Part shown: positions 22,291 through 34,599 of the stretch, in pieces | How positions within the stretch are numbered: the stretch's first letter is position 1 | Layout: each line of letters opens with the position of its first letter | Assembly (NCBI GenBank): GCA_933228895.1 | Contig: OW121853.1 | Span: 79,840,645 to 79,904,644, forward strand | Length of the DNA stretch: 64,000 nt | Direction: 5' to 3' | Source: Platycnemis pennipes | Lineage: Eukaryota; Arthropoda; Insecta; Odonata; Platycnemididae | The notes under the pieces: model-generated | Seen by the model: the letters and a program-made list of their open reading frames with translations, nothing else | What the model was told of the DNA's origin: nothing | The model's database searches: none | Made by a program: the position numbers and the translations under genes

Positions 22291-24339
22291 TAAAAAAAGA
22301 TACACTACTGGATTGCAAATAGGCTTAGTGTACTAGATGAGTATAATAAGTTCAAAATATGAATCCGTAAGTGAAATTCACTTACAGTTATAGAGATATA
22401 AAGTGTTAGTGCATTGTGTCATGCATAGACGGGGCTTGAAGCCAACATAACCCGACCCGGAAGTCTTCATACACAATGCCGACATCTTACTACTACCAAC
22501 TACAGCTTAGTTGGAAGAGTGATTCACTGAAAATTAGTGGCGTTTAATATTCAAGATAAAACTCAGCGAAACAGAGAATAATATCTGACTAATAGCTTAC
22601 ATTTTCCCAGTCTATGACTGCCATTTTACATACGGAAGAAGAAAAATAACGGGTCAACTCGATGTTTCTATCTACCAAGTCATTTCAGACCATTTTCTGT
22701 GCCATTTTTTTATATCATGGTTAGAGATCAAAAAAGGTCGGGATGGATCTTTGGATGTTGACTGTAACATGCACGCAAAATTTGTGTAACAGACATTTGC
22801 TAAACTTTGGGTGTAACTAAACAACTTTATGCTGAGTAACGTATAATTAGATTCAGCACTTTGCTCGAAGGCAGTTAAAATTTGGTACTTTTCACCCAAT
22901 GTTAAAATAATAAAATGCGCCTAGAAAATTTCAATAGAACGCCAAATAATGAAGAAAAAATATGAAAATTGCGGTGTGATTCCTGTAGTCCATCCTGTTA
23001 TTTGTTTGTTTGTATCCCAACTCGAGTTCAAATAATTTCTGCGCCAAGATCGATCAAGACATTAAATAATGATTTTACGTATCTTAAAAATAGTATAACT
23101 TAGTATGAGTTTTTAAACTGTGAAGAAAATATCAAGTTTATTAGATACATTAATGACATTTTTAATTTGCTGAATTCTTCCGTCATATTTGGAAAGGCTG
23201 TTAATACTCCGCTAAGCACGTCCAATGAAAAAATTTGACGTCCTTTTATTTCGGAGGCCATCATATATATTGACTCACTATTTCTGAGCAGAGTGAACTA
23301 GATATCCATGTTGAAATTAAAAAAAAATTCATTTCTGGGATGAACTTGAATCTCTTCAAGACTTTCTAGAAATATTAGTTAAAACCAATGCTTTGCTGTT
23401 TATTTTGACTTAAAAATTGAGTCAGAATCACCTAGAGCTGTTCTTTGTTCTAATTAGGCAAAGAGGAGGATAGGACAACAATCCATCCTGTAGACTTTCC
23501 TGTAGCAGCATTCAAGAGACTCATAATCGGAAACAAATTAAGCATTTTTATGACAGGAAACTGCACCAGTCAGACTAGTATTAACGTACTGAGCGTAAGT
23601 AGTTAGTGTTCTATAATTTGTGACAGCAAGTGAGTGTATCACTTATGTATGTGACCACATATGACCAATATAAACCTAGTGCCACACCTAGTTAGACTTC
23701 AAATAATGTTGTTGAATACATTTTAAGCTTCTTAATGAAAAATATTATCACTTCAGTGATATGCGTGGGGTGTCAGTACACACTCCATTCAACAAATGTT
23801 TACTCGCTGACTTCATTTAAATGTCAAGAAGGGCTTCATAATTTATCACAAAATGTAGTTCGCATCTGTAATTTCAATCAAATGATTTCAGGAAGATAAG
23901 AAAATAAACCTAATTTCCACACATATTCATCAAATGTCATTGGCAGTATCTTGGAAATCTGTCGACTTAAGAATGTTTAACAATGTATCATCACGCATTG
24001 AACTTAGAACCTCTTGGCACGTACATTTATAACATGGTTCGAGTGGTTTCGGAAATACACGGGGCAAATTTGAAGAACTAAAAAGGTATGAATCACGAAA
24101 ACATGAAGAGGTTTGCCTATAGAAGAATTCAGTGGAGAGTTAAACCAACTTTAGGGATGTTGACTTATGATTATAGCTCTGTACGTAATATTTGAGCACA
24201 GTATTTTATTTACAAGCATTTTAAAAATTCAATTCAGCTTGTAAGCACTTTCTACACCCAAAAGGAAAGGTGGTTATTCTGTTACGTCCACACTGTAAAA
24301 TATTTACGGGAGCAGGATCAGAAATGTACACACATGAAT
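22291..24339. other. Unassigned AT-rich non-coding DNA
   Basis: No gene, RNA or repeat signature recognised. The 75-residue minus-strand frame at 22672-22899 has no domain. Confidence 0.5.
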
Positions 24340-24486
24340 ATCCTTACGCTTGGCCCTGACCTCTTTCTCGTCCTCTAACGACCCGAGCCAGCTGCGCGAG
24401 AAACTCATTAGCGGGCATTCAACGGTCGCCCTGGAGGAAAACTCAACGGCTCGTGAGGACTGGCTGGCTGTAAGCATGATTCGCAA
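24340..24486. other. Exon-like GC-rich island, both strands open
   Basis: A short island of clearly higher GC sits in AT-rich DNA and has ordinary, not low-complexity, codon content. On the plus strand a frame reads LREKLISGHSTVALEENST then AREDWLA. It is bounded by a pyrimidine tract ending in GAGCCAG (about 24393) and by GTAAGC (about 24472), a normal donor. On the minus strand a frame reads RAVEFSSRATVECPLMSF, with TTACAG as acceptor and GTAAGG as donor. Both readings are plausible and I recognise neither protein. It is the only candidate host exon in the window; it could also be chance or part of an unknown element. Confidence 0.3.
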
Positions 24487-24535
24487 CAGCGCTCCAACCT
24501 TAATTTTCAGAAATTCTAGATCATACCCCGCTTAA

Positions 24536-25485
24536 ATCACAAAAAGCAAGCTCGCGAAATTGAAAACACTTCATCAAGTGCATGCATCTTCTCGCCAAAT
24601 GATAGCAGTTTGGGGGAGAGTTTCACCCTGTGAAACTTGATGTCAACTCTTAGAAATCGAATGGCGACCAAGACTCGGAATACCAGAAAGAAGCGAGCCG
24701 TAAAGAGCTTACGAAATCGTATTTCTGGAGCAAGTATTTACCGTATTAGGTAATAATGCCAGCTATTAAACACCACTCACCCATATTAGGTTTGTTGGGA
24801 ACGTAATGGTCATGAGGCGGAATATAATGGACAAAATCATTATATTTTTATATTTAGCAGTTACAACCCATAAAAATGGTTACAAAAGCAACTGATGAAC
24901 CTCCACATAAATTATAAACCTTTTAGCGATTAAATAAAATTTAAACGAGACGTAGGACTCAGTATTCCAGCCGGAGAAAGCGCGAATATCATTTTCATGA
25001 TTCCATGGTTCCAGGATAAAGATAATATGCTCTCTTCAATGCAAATAAGGTGATGGAGTAACTCCCAATACTTAAGAATGGACAAAAAGAAAACACTGGA
25101 AGTAGCCAAGCATTCCGAGCATTCAAATTGCTTGATCGAATAATCGTCGACCCACTGAACTCGTATGCGATACGATGGTCAACAAGCAAGGTTTTATTTC
25201 ATTATTCGATTTTTTTTCAATGACATAGAGCCTCTTTGCTATTTTTCCTTCTCTAAAATTCTTATAAAAACATAGGGAATGAATATCTCTAAGAAAAGTA
25301 TGTCTAAAAGTCAATACAGAAATCAGTGTTTTCGGTGAGTAATAATGGTTGATATATTAAATATAATTTCACATCACACCCATTTTACGGCAGAAATCGA
25401 AACCATTAAATTAATTGTACGGTAGTTAGAAAGGCATCATCATCTTATATTCTACTTATTGGCAGGTTCCTAGTTCCAAAGTAAA
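24536..25485. other. Unassigned AT-rich non-coding DNA
   Basis: Nothing recognised; short frames only. Confidence 0.45.
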
Positions 25486-25694
25486 GTAAAGATAAAAGTG
25501 CTTGGTTGATTCCACAATTTATTTAGATAGAATCTACCGGTTTCAACCTTTACAGGTCATCATCAGGATCAGGATGATGACCTGTAAAGGTTGAAACCGG
25601 TAGGGTCATCTAAATAAAATGTGGAATCAACCAAGGGCTTTTATCTTTACTATGTCTAAATTCCGCTAAGTAAACTGCTGACCATCGATTTTAT
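25486..25694 (-). mobile_element. Foldback Penelope-like terminal element, copy 1
   Basis: Two arms of about 78 bp (25486-25563 and 25573-25650) are inverted copies with roughly 8 mismatches, separated by only about 9 bp, so the element folds into one long hairpin. A 44-bp tail (25651-25694) ending ACCATCGATTTTAT follows. The same arms and the same tail recur at 42651-42850, so the tail belongs to the element. Each arm contains a hammerhead-like core; the one on the minus strand is intact. No coding capacity. Confidence 0.7.
25536..25566 (-). ncRNA. Hammerhead-ribozyme-like core 2
   Basis: Minus strand: CTGATGA, one extra T, stem II GACCT with loop GTAA and AGGTT, then GAAA and CCGGT. CTGATGA and GAAA match the hammerhead core exactly. 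The ACCGGT that follows is self-complementary, so two transcripts could form stem III together, as proposed for dimeric Penelope-associated hammerheads. The opposite arm (plus strand, from about 25571) has AGGATGA in place of CTGATGA and is presumably inactive. Confidence 0.55.
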
Positions 25695-25739
25695 ACCAAC
25701 TTAAAATTTGTCTTTATTTTTTTTTTACTCTTCGGCCCC

Positions 25740-25975
25740 TTCTTTTATTTCCATTGTAGGTTTTTCACTAAACTTCGTCGATCATTTTCAGTATGCACTC
25801 TCTTCCCTTTTCTCCTTCCACTGTTCCCTCAACTGCAGTAAGCCGACTATAGAAGTGCCTTCCGTTCTTACAATATGATTGGACCATATTCCTATTCTTC
25901 TTTTCGCGGAATAGTGCTCTGCCCTTCCTAGATCCTCTCAGCACATCCTCGTTTCGTACCATACTCTCATTTGCT
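25740..25975 (-). mobile_element. LINE C-terminal fragment, possibly a second family
   Basis: The minus-strand frame contains VRNEDVLRGSRKGRALFREK, then TAVEGTVEGEKGREC and ILKMIDEV. The layout (ALFREKKNR helix, GTVEGEKGRE basic segment, MIDEV helix) matches the C-terminus of CR1/RTE-like LINEs. It follows directly on the terminal ASSNQSKN of the adjacent RTE fragment, so it seems to be a separate insertion. Assignment to a clade is uncertain. Confidence 0.5.
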
Positions 25976-26660
25976 AGCCAGCAATTCTTAGATTGGTTTG
26001 ACGAGGCTCTCAACTACATTCTTGTATCTTCTTATCAAATTAGCTTTTTTCTTCACATTTGCATATTTCTTATTCCTCATCCTTCACCAAATGCTCCATT
26101 TACCTCAGGAGAAACCTGTTATTGTCATTATTCTCCATCACATTTCCCGCGATGGCTGTCTTAATCAGAACAGCATGCTCAAGTTGTGGCCAGTTAGGTT
26201 GGTCCATCTTCGTCTTCAGTTTCCAGATGACTTTCCTTTTCTCCCATTTCTTTTCTTCTGTAATCGCCTTCGAAGGAATTATTGTTTACCACTCAGTCGA
26301 TCAATTTTATCTTCTTCATTCATCTGCAGCACCGCAATTCGAATTTTTTTCTGCCTAGACTTCTCTGATGCTGCTATCATCCATAATTTACTAACATTAA
26401 AAAGCGTGCCGCAGATGTATCTTCCAATAAAATGTTCCCATTATTACCACGCTTGTATTTTCAGCTGTAAGAAGATTCTTATTTTGGTAGACTTCCCTCA
26501 TCTGGGCTACTCCACTGACTACTCCCATCTTGTTTCGTCTATTGACGTTCCTTGGATTCCCGTATATCCGTTTCGGTTTCCTTATTTTATTAATTCATTG
26601 TACACTATCCAGCCTCCTGCAAATCCATATCTCCAAAGAGTAAATACCCATAAATCCATA
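25976..26660 (-). mobile_element. RTE-type LINE, 3' fragment
   Basis: Minus-strand translation, with several stops, gives AQMREVYQNKNLLTAENTSV, a degraded WKIH segment, NSNCGAADE, LIKTAIAGNVMENNDNRF, MEHLVKDEE and finally EPRQTNLRIAG. These follow the order of the RTE C-terminus: AKRAFYQKKILLTTANTSV, the IGHxxRHDGLIKT segment, the basic segment, and the terminal PRQTNLRIVD of the copy at 48.25-51.22 kb. The 227-residue plus-strand open frame (25998-26681) lies entirely over this fragment and is its antisense. Confidence 0.75.
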
Positions 26661-26681
26661 TCATATACCAATATATCGTAA

Positions 26682-28863
26682 AAATTTACGCATAACATTT
26701 CATTAGTTACTTCCTCAGCTATAGATTGAATTTATAAACCTTATTGACATACTGTAATAACCGGGTCACTGCAGTCAAAGAACAAGCGTGCTGCTAGTAA
26801 TACCTTCTTCTCGGCAGATTCATCAAAATAGGCACAAGTCGACCTTACGTAATAAGTCATTTTTGGTGGAGCTGGGTTGTCTCTTGAAAGTCACTTGGTA
26901 GGTATCCTAAGTTTCGTACCAAGCAATAAACTCATGTACTTTCATAATAGCAAAATAGTCAATGCAAAAACCTACATTCAAGTACCACTCTAGACCGGAG
27001 AACGCACTAGCACTTGCCTCCTTTAAACCACCTAAAAACTTAAAATATTTGCTAACTGGCATGAAAACAACTCCAAATATCTAAAAGCGGAATATTGCAT
27101 GGAAAATTTAGGTTTAGCATAAAAAAGGAAACCTCTAAATACTCAACACTTATGCTAATGGTTTACTCAAGTAAACGCTAAGAATTCATTAACTATGTGA
27201 TAGGTTTAAAAATCCTGCGATGCCGACCGTGTATCTTATAATTTTAATTGGTATAAGGTGGATACTACATCTAGAAGTAAAAACTAAAGCTGCTAAAGAC
27301 TAATTTTGTGGCTCCCAACAAATAGAGAGATAGTCCCAGCACCGTTTCAAGCCTTTTCACAACAGCTTTCCAGCTGAAAGGACTAGTCATTAAATGTGCC
27401 CTTCAATTTCAGATTATTATTTTCGGTCACATTTACTCTCTAGTTCCATTCTCTATGATTACAGTGCTCAGCAAATTCACCCATCTACAAAGCCAACGTA
27501 GGATTTTATGTAGAACTTCCAGAAAACATGCTCAAATGGAAAATCTCATGCAATAGGTGATTTAGTACGGATATGATTATTTAAAAGGGATCATTCCATC
27601 TCGATTAAAATTAAATCAGCCCTAATGTTTGGATGTAAAACTGCTGATTAAGAAGGCGCAAATTTACTCACAGTGAAGTATTCATTTTAATGATTTTTTA
27701 AGGCATATCGGCAATGGTCTACGTTAAAACCTAAGACCACATTTTGGCTTTGTCATTAACTAAGGGTGAATTGATCACATGAAATTGTTCTTACGCATAT
27801 TTACCACTGAAATATTTTAGAAAAAAACATGAATTTCAGCGAATTCAATAATTATTTTAACCCAAACAGATAACACGCATGAACAAAGATTGAAGTCACG
27901 ATTCCGCCGCTTCAATTATTTTTATTCCTCATCAATATGAAAAATTAAAGCACAACACTTAAGCTATTATTCTATTTTATGATACTGTTTCGTAAAAAAT
28001 GAGCATTTTAATTTCCAATGTAGGCAATAACGGTTGGTGGTAAGACATTTTTAACGGGTTGATATGGACTTAGTTGAGGATATATATCAGAAGTATGGAC
28101 AACAAAACAAATACAGAATAATAATTTGGAAAAAAACTGTCGAATAGCAGACGAAAGACGACGGGATTGAACAAATCGATGTCAATTACGATGGTAATTC
28201 TCGCCAAAAATATGCTGCAAATTTTTCCTTTTAAAGTTATCTCAATAGTAAACGTGGTGAATTAAATTATAGGTGGTGGTAGTAACGGAAGATAATTATG
28301 AATATATACATTAGCAACTTAACCGTCGTATAAACGATAGATCCAGAAAATGCCACTAGTATATAAATATTCAAATAATTTCGTTCAAAACGTAAGCAAA
28401 TATAATATCGTGAGTATTTGAATAACAAGGCCTGCTAACTTTCCCATTCCAGAGTTTCTTTTGGAGCACCACTAACGAAACGGCTTCCATCAATACTTAT
28501 TATTGATTATAATTCTTTGGAAGTGCTAATTATTTTTCAAACTTTCCTGGAAACCTCTATAAGCTAAGAGGAAAACAATTTCTTAATACTAGAAGCCTAT
28601 CGTCTAGTTTTAACTTTTTTTTACGATATCAGAACGCGATACTAGGTTAATCACTGCAAAGTTACATATATACAGGCGAATTTTCAACTGATTTCTCATG
28701 AATTTTATTTCTGTGAAATCATCGACATTATAGGTAACGGTTTCTTAGCTTCCAATCTGAATGATTAAAAAGTGTCCGGTCCTTCATGGGATATTCGACC
28801 ATCACGACGTTCAGCATTACACTGGTAGAGCGTTAGAATTTATCATATGCCTGTAGCTTTACC
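26682..28863. other. Unassigned AT-rich non-coding DNA
   Basis: About 2.2 kb without any frame of note, repeat or RNA signature that I can recognise. Confidence 0.5.
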
Positions 28864-28869
28864 TCATGT

Positions 28870-29215
28870 ATAGTTGTTGCATTTGAATGAAGGAGGTGAC
28901 CAACAGCCAAGGTCCTTTGCAACACTTAAAATAAGTAGGTTATTGGATAATGGTAGGAATAATTTTGGGGAAAGGGAAAAGAATGGGGTGAAACCCGTTG
29001 TCGGCATTTTCCTGCTCCTAACGAAAGGTACCATGCTGTACACGACATCACATACCATCCGACGTACGTAGTGATGCAATCAAAGTTCTCCCCACAGCAC
29101 TAAAGCCAGGACCTGAACACTGATGCGAAATATGTGCCACTCCAGGGACTTGAACTTAAGCCCTCCAGATGAGATGCTAGAACTCTAACCACTACACTAA
29201 CTCGATCCTCACTAT
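28870..29215 (-). repeat. tRNA-derived SINE, copy C
   Basis: On the minus strand TTAGTGTAGTGGTTAG (box A, 29185-29200) and GTTCAAGTCCC (box B, 29145-29155) form a tRNA-like head. The family body follows: a CGTCGGATGGTATGTGATG block, GGTACCTTTCGTTAGGAGCA, then AATGCCGACAACGGGTTTCA and CCCC. These correspond block by block to CCGTCGGATTAGACG, CCTTGGCGCC, GTTAAGAGCAGAC and AATGCCGAGGCCGGGTTTC of copy B. Of the copies it has the best-preserved box A. Confidence 0.75.
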
Positions 29216-29289
29216 AATACATTATATAAAAATAAAATTCTCGTGAACGCATCTGCCATCAATTTCTTCGATATATATTGACCGAATTC

Positions 29290-30380
29290 CTTTTTTCCCC
29301 GATATTAGCGGTTTTGAACCCCTGCCGTCCAGGCTAATGGATGAACTGAACAATGGACCTTTCACTTCGGCTCAGAGAAGATTCCCCTTGACACAGAGGC
29401 TTCTCCATCATTCATCCCCCGTCCCCTGATATCTCACGCCATTCCACTGAATTGTCCACCTTTCCTCAACTGCGCCGCCTCTACCCACGCCTCAGTCGTT
29501 CGTTTCTCCCCATAGAAGCCACCGCTATATGAGGCGGACACTATTTTTCGGATGAACGTCGTTCACGCTGAGTAATGCGACGCCTCGCTTGCGGTCCGTT
29601 ACGATCTGCGGCATTGTTGAAACGTTCCCTGAGGCAAAGAAAGGGAGCCAACTGCCCCCCCCCCTCCCTCTCCGCATGAGAATTAACTCAGTCGGGAGGA
29701 GTGACGATGAAGTGGCTGCAAAACCCGTTCACTAAATGCTGAATCGGCAACGTGGCGTGGGGTAACCCGAGATTGGGGCATTAAGAGATGAACGGTGGGG
29801 AGAGGGTTAGAATGAGGATTTGAGAGATGGAGGGGGATGATGTAGTAAAGGCAAAGGGCGGAGAGAGAGGGAAAGAGAAGGAGTGAAAACGTTGGGAAGG
29901 AAGAGTGGAAACTCAAGAGGTTGGGGATAATGAAGGCGCAAGAAATATGGAGTCCGTCTACAGAATTACGATGGGCTTTTGTGAGCGGAAATGGACTAAC
30001 AAAATGGTCGGAGTCAAGGAATGGGAATTATGACGAAAAAAAATGAGAAAGGATAAAGTAAAGTGGGTGAAGAACTGTGACGGTTATGCCTGCATTTTTT
30101 ACAAAAAAAACACGAGAAGATTGTTGAAGAGATAAGGAGCAAGCAGCGCAAGGTCGAGGATGTTTTCCACCCGAAGTGAGTTGTAGGTTGAGCAAGAGGA
30201 TAATTATGGAAGGGGTAAGAGGAGACTCCGCACGGAAAAGGAGAATATTAGGGAAGAGAGAGAGGGTGGAAGTAGGAAACAAATGGCGGGGATTTAAACT
30301 GTTAAGCGTGCGTGAGGGGAACAGTACTGGGGGATTGAAAAAGAAACTTTATCTGGAGGGGTGGGAGTTATCTTAAGTCC
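29290..30380. other. GC-rich island, pyrimidine then purine tract
   Basis: C/T-rich on the plus strand to about 29500, a CpG-richer part to 29640, a run of ten C residues near 29656, then G/A-rich from 29690 to 30370. Minus-strand frames of 77 and 84 residues and a 66-residue plus-strand frame are compositional. No domain was found. Confidence 0.5.
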
Positions 30381-32972
30381 AATTATTGACACCGTGTGAT
30401 GTCGAGGATAATTGCTAATTGTGCTAGCTTTCCAGTATCTTACGGTATATAACCAGTATGCTGGCCAACAAGCATCATCGTTGTCATACTCGCTGAGCTA
30501 CTTGATTTCACATCGATCGTGTGAAACCTACTAGGATGGTTTAAATCATGATTCAGTCCTCATCATCAAGAAGAGGCCAGAACACTAGGCCGGAAGCTGG
30601 ATCAAGTATTGTGCGAAAGTCTTTGGGTGCATTAAAATTAACATTCTGCGACTTTTCCTCTGTGGTTGAGAGACTTGGGAAGATGAAGGACGAATGGCAG
30701 CTAGAAAAGGACATTTGGGAAAATGAAACCTACAGAAAATAAGAAAAATAAAATATTCAGTGTTTTACAACATGAAAATTTTTAAAGAACATTAAGGTGG
30801 TTAAAAAAACAATTAACTGAAATACAAAAGTCCATACAGAAATATAGGTTTGGTAGAGCACTCAAATAAAAGCTTGCAAAAAGGAAAAAGGTAAGGAGAC
30901 ATTAAGCGACTGATAGGTGCTTTGATTTGTGTCGAAAAATTGTTGATAATGTTTTTATTGCTTTGTTTTCCCTGTGGCTATATGATGGTGCAGTGAATAA
31001 AATAGACTTTCTAAATACGGCATTTTCTCGAAAACCACTGACGGCAAAAGAAAGGCATTTGGATCCCATGCATTGAATATGTGAAACGCCTATTTGATAC
31101 CTATAGCATGCGAGTTCTTGCACCACCGATATATCCCTGATTTGGGCTGAGTAGGTAGGTATTACAGCATATAGAATTCCATGTTGGAATGGAATTTTTT
31201 TGATAATTTCCCTACTGTCATATAATAATATATTATAACGTTATAAATGTTAGAAACCTTAAAGGAATCAGATGTTGCCATTTCATGGCCATGATTCAGT
31301 GATTTTTTCTCTGTGGAATATCTCGCTATTGTGCAGTTTCAGCGGGTAATGCCGCTAAGTTTTGAGGCCAGTTCGCGAACGTTGTATAATTTAAAAGATA
31401 TTTTTCCTACCAGCCGCAATGAGTTTTAGATCTATCAACATAAACGTTGTTGATTTCAAAGCCGTCGTGGGCATCAATAACTTTTTGGTCTAAAATTAAA
31501 GGTTAGTTAGCGATAGGCTAAGCAGATGAAGCATCTAAAAATAGAATTTTCAGATTGTAATTATCTTGTCACCAAAATCCGAAATACCAATATTTCATCT
31601 CATCACTATTTTTGCAGGCCCCTCATTTTAAGCCCCTCGGCAGGATTATGATTAGTTGGAAAATAATTTGGTGGTGAATTTGTAAAATATTAATAATCAG
31701 TATAGATTAAATAGATTTTTTAGATTACATTTTTTCTCCATGCTTGCATGAAAGGTTTGTATTTCCTTGCGTAATTTGCACGCTGATGGAAATACATGCA
31801 GTCATCTTCCGCAATGTCCATCATAGTGGATGACTGTTTATGTTACGATGCTGTATAATACGTTGTTTTATTATTTTCTAAGTAAATTCATTTGGATAAA
31901 CTAATTGACGTTAATGTAGTTAAAAAAATATTTTCTTTCATTTGAAAGAAATGTATCCCTGGTGTAAATTTACCACCTGTAAAACCTTTAGAGTCTTTAT
32001 CTGTTAACGATGATGAAGACAGAGATTACCATAAGATTACCTCTGCTTTTATTTTCATGAGGCCAAAAGGTGATCTTATATCTCGGTGTAAGCAAAAACC
32101 TCAGTGAACGGAAGAATAAAACAGGGACAAAAACACACCGAAAGAATTTGCACTCAATCAAAGAAGAGAAAAAAAAATCAAGGGACTTTGCACGGATTGG
32201 TGGATCAGGTCATGTGATTAGCAGATATTTCTCATCTCTGATATCTTCCAGGGAGAGGAAGAATGGAATCAGAAGAGAAAGAAAAATCAACCCGCCCTAG
32301 GCATGGGAAAATCGTTTCTCAGAATTATGAATTAGAAAATGAGTAGGCTAGACACTAATGACATTTTCAAAAATCCACTCACGACCTTTTGAGATGGTAC
32401 ATTAATGTGACGAGATGTGGTTCATAATGAGAATCGAATTTTAAATCAGGCCAATTTTCTCTGCGTAGTCTTATTCAGCGTAATCAAGATCATTAGGAAA
32501 ATTCATCACTAGATGTTCAAATTTTTACCATCTCTTCTTGCGATAGGGTCTTTAAACGTATTAGGAAATTTAAAAACCTTGCATTTCATACCACAAGCTC
32601 ACATATACCCGCCAGTTTAAATTGATAATACGTACGGTTTCAAACAAGTGATTCATGGCTTTTAAAGATAGCTGCAGCTATGCGGGCATGAAATGGGGCA
32701 ATAAAACGGCTTAAGCTTGTAAGAACATAGCAATTGCCAATATTCATTGAAATGCGCTGGCTTTACTATAGTAATAGAAGACGTAAGTTATAAATAATGG
32801 AGAATATAGTGGATCAAGCTCTACTGAGAGAAAAAATAGTTAACAGAGGAACAAACACCTCCAGAGAGAAAATATATTTTTCCTCTATGCGCTCTATTGG
32901 ACACTAATGACTTTATTTTACCTCAAGCACACTGAGTCAGGAGGCAATTGACTCAGCGAAAATGAAACATCC
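30381..32972. other. Unassigned DNA with two small unexplained frames
   Basis: The plus-strand frame at 30548-30742 (64 residues, rich in S, R, E and K, ending EKDIWENETYRK) and the one at 32070-32300 (76 residues, basic) are not low-complexity, but neither resembles a family I know. Both could be degraded transposon coding sequence or chance. Nothing else was recognised. Confidence 0.35.
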
Positions 32973-33040
32973 ACATCTACATATATGCGATACCCTGCAA
33001 GCCACCGTGAGGGTGTGTGGCAGGGGGTGAATATCACCAA
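32973..33040 (+). repeat. Dispersed hairpin repeat, copy 3 (best conserved)
   Basis: CATCTACATATATGCGATAC, CCTGCAAGCCACCGTGAGGG and TGTGTGGCAGGGGGTG run in order. Complementary halves CCCTG/CAGGG and CCAC/GTGG flank a short loop. The following CACTATTGAC is shared with copy 1, so the repeat unit extends further 3' than the hairpin. Confidence 0.75.
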
Positions 33041-33479
33041 TATCACTATTGACAGCAAAGAAGAAACTATAGGGTCTCATGCAACTAGATTGATTAGCAT
33101 ATAGTACTTACGGGATTAATAGATGCATCATGTACTAAAGACTACTCTAAAATATTTCCCCAAAATATTGAAATTGCTTGGCAAAGACGCGATGAAGACA
33201 GCACCTGAGGATGCCACTACTGTGGTCCGTTGATAGCAACGCTGGGAACCGACTGGGTTGGTGAGTTAAAATAACAAAGGCAAGATTACACTCCACAACA
33301 GATTTCGTGTGCGGTATATGGTCTCAGTGTAGTATACCACAGAAGCATCTCACTCTCTTCTCTAACCTCCCGTCTCGCTGCCAGCAAACAGGGTTTACGT
33401 GAATTAATCGAACGCGCTCTGTAGACTGGTCTCAACTGAAACGTGTTTGACTTCTTTTTTGGGAGGGCAACGTGAGTAC
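33041..33479. other. Unassigned spacer
   Basis: Mixed composition with no recognisable feature. Confidence 0.35.
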
Positions 33480-33700
33480 TGGTTACATATCCTTTAGGAA
33501 CAGGGCTCGATTCCTGTTAGAAATTTAATTTTAGTCCCTGCATGCGATCCGCGTGAGAGCATTATTGGTCCATTACTGCCCGTAGGATGGGCCTTTGAGC
33601 TATGGTCACTTTGGCGCCTTTCATTATTTCAGCTTTCTCTTACCATCTTCTAACCCTATCCTTATACCTATCAATCTTTCTGGCCTTTCTCGCGTCTTGA
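33480..33700 (+). repeat. SINE fragment, copy G
   Basis: Box B-like GGGCTCGATTCC near 33503 is followed by a CCGTAGGATGGGCCTTTGAG block and TGGTCACTTTGGCGCCTTTC, which correspond to the CCGTCGGATTAGACG and GGTCCCCTTGGCGCC blocks of copy B. Box A is not convincing and the 3' end is diffuse. Confidence 0.5.
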
Positions 33701-33899
33701 ATTCAATGATGATACGAGATCTAGTTTCCTTTAAAAATGATTCAATTTTACAGTGTTTACAGTGCAGTTTCGCATTTCATTGATGGTGTTTATTAAAAAA
33801 ATAGAATAAACAAGCTTAGATTATGTTAAAAATAAATGGAACAATAATATTTCATGGCCCACATCAACTGAATCTTGCTTCGAACAAATCGTAGGGTGT

Positions 33900-34060
33900 C
33901 AGGGGTAATGTGAAATTTCTCTATGGTGGAAAAGAAAAAAACTCTGCGAATTTCACTTAAAATATTTCTTTTAGGCCATTTCACTTAAAGTCTGAAGACG
34001 GCATAAACTGTTGAAACCCTAGTCGTGAGTAAAAACATTTTTAGTGAAATTCACAAAGTT
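33900..34060 (+). mobile_element. Penelope-like terminal fragment with hammerhead-like core
   Basis: A hammerhead-like core sits between GAATTTCACTTAAAATATTT (5' side, about 33949) and an approximate inverted match ending TTTTTAGTGAAATTC (about 34036-34050). The arrangement resembles a shorter version of the inverted-arm elements at 3.0 and 25.5 kb. No TATA run is evident upstream. Confidence 0.45.
33992..34016 (+). ncRNA. Hammerhead-ribozyme-like core 3
   Basis: CTGAAGA (33992-33998), one extra C, a short stem GGCA (34000-34003) pairing with TGTT (34009-34012) through two wobble pairs, then GAAA (34013-34016) followed by CCC. The core residues fit but stem II is weak, so it is probably decayed. 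Confidence 0.4.
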
Positions 34061-34599
34061 TGTTCCTGAATCTAGTTTATTTTTTACCACATAGATAATA
34101 ACGGAATCAGAGATGCTTGTGGCATAGGAAAAATTTAAAACGTCTCAAATGTAATTACAGTAATCATACATTCATCCCTCCTCAAAAGCTAGGACATATA
34201 GAGACAAGAGTAGCTAGACAAGAGTATAATATTCAAAATGGTGTGTTGAACTTTAAAATAGTTGTATCTCAAGTCTCGCCAGCTCTTAAGGTCGGACGAT
34301 AACTACGGCCGTCATTTGTAAAGAGCATTAAGGATTCTCCGTAACTGTATAAGACTTCTTTTTGTAGCTAAAGCAGTCCATATCACCGCTAATCATTGAA
34401 TAGTTCTCGAATCACTGACGTGTGTGCGAACAAGTGGGATTTTGATGAGAAGAGGCGAACAATTAAGAGATAATATCTTTATAAAAGTACAGGCAGAGTT
34501 GAAATTGCCAGCAGAGTTGAACTTGCCTGCAATTCAGAGGAAAATTGACGGCCGGCTCTTTCATACGTTGGCGGAAACGGATTTTTCATGGTTGGGATA
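34061..34599. other. Unassigned spacer
   Basis: AT-rich; a 61-residue frame with no recognisable domain. Nothing else is seen. Confidence 0.4.

Noticed and set aside
25998..26681. 227-residue plus-strand open frame
   Set aside because: It lies over a minus-strand RTE fragment and its residues are the antisense of recognisable LINE motifs; the same applies to the plus frames at 465-824, 3623-3886 and 26059-26358.
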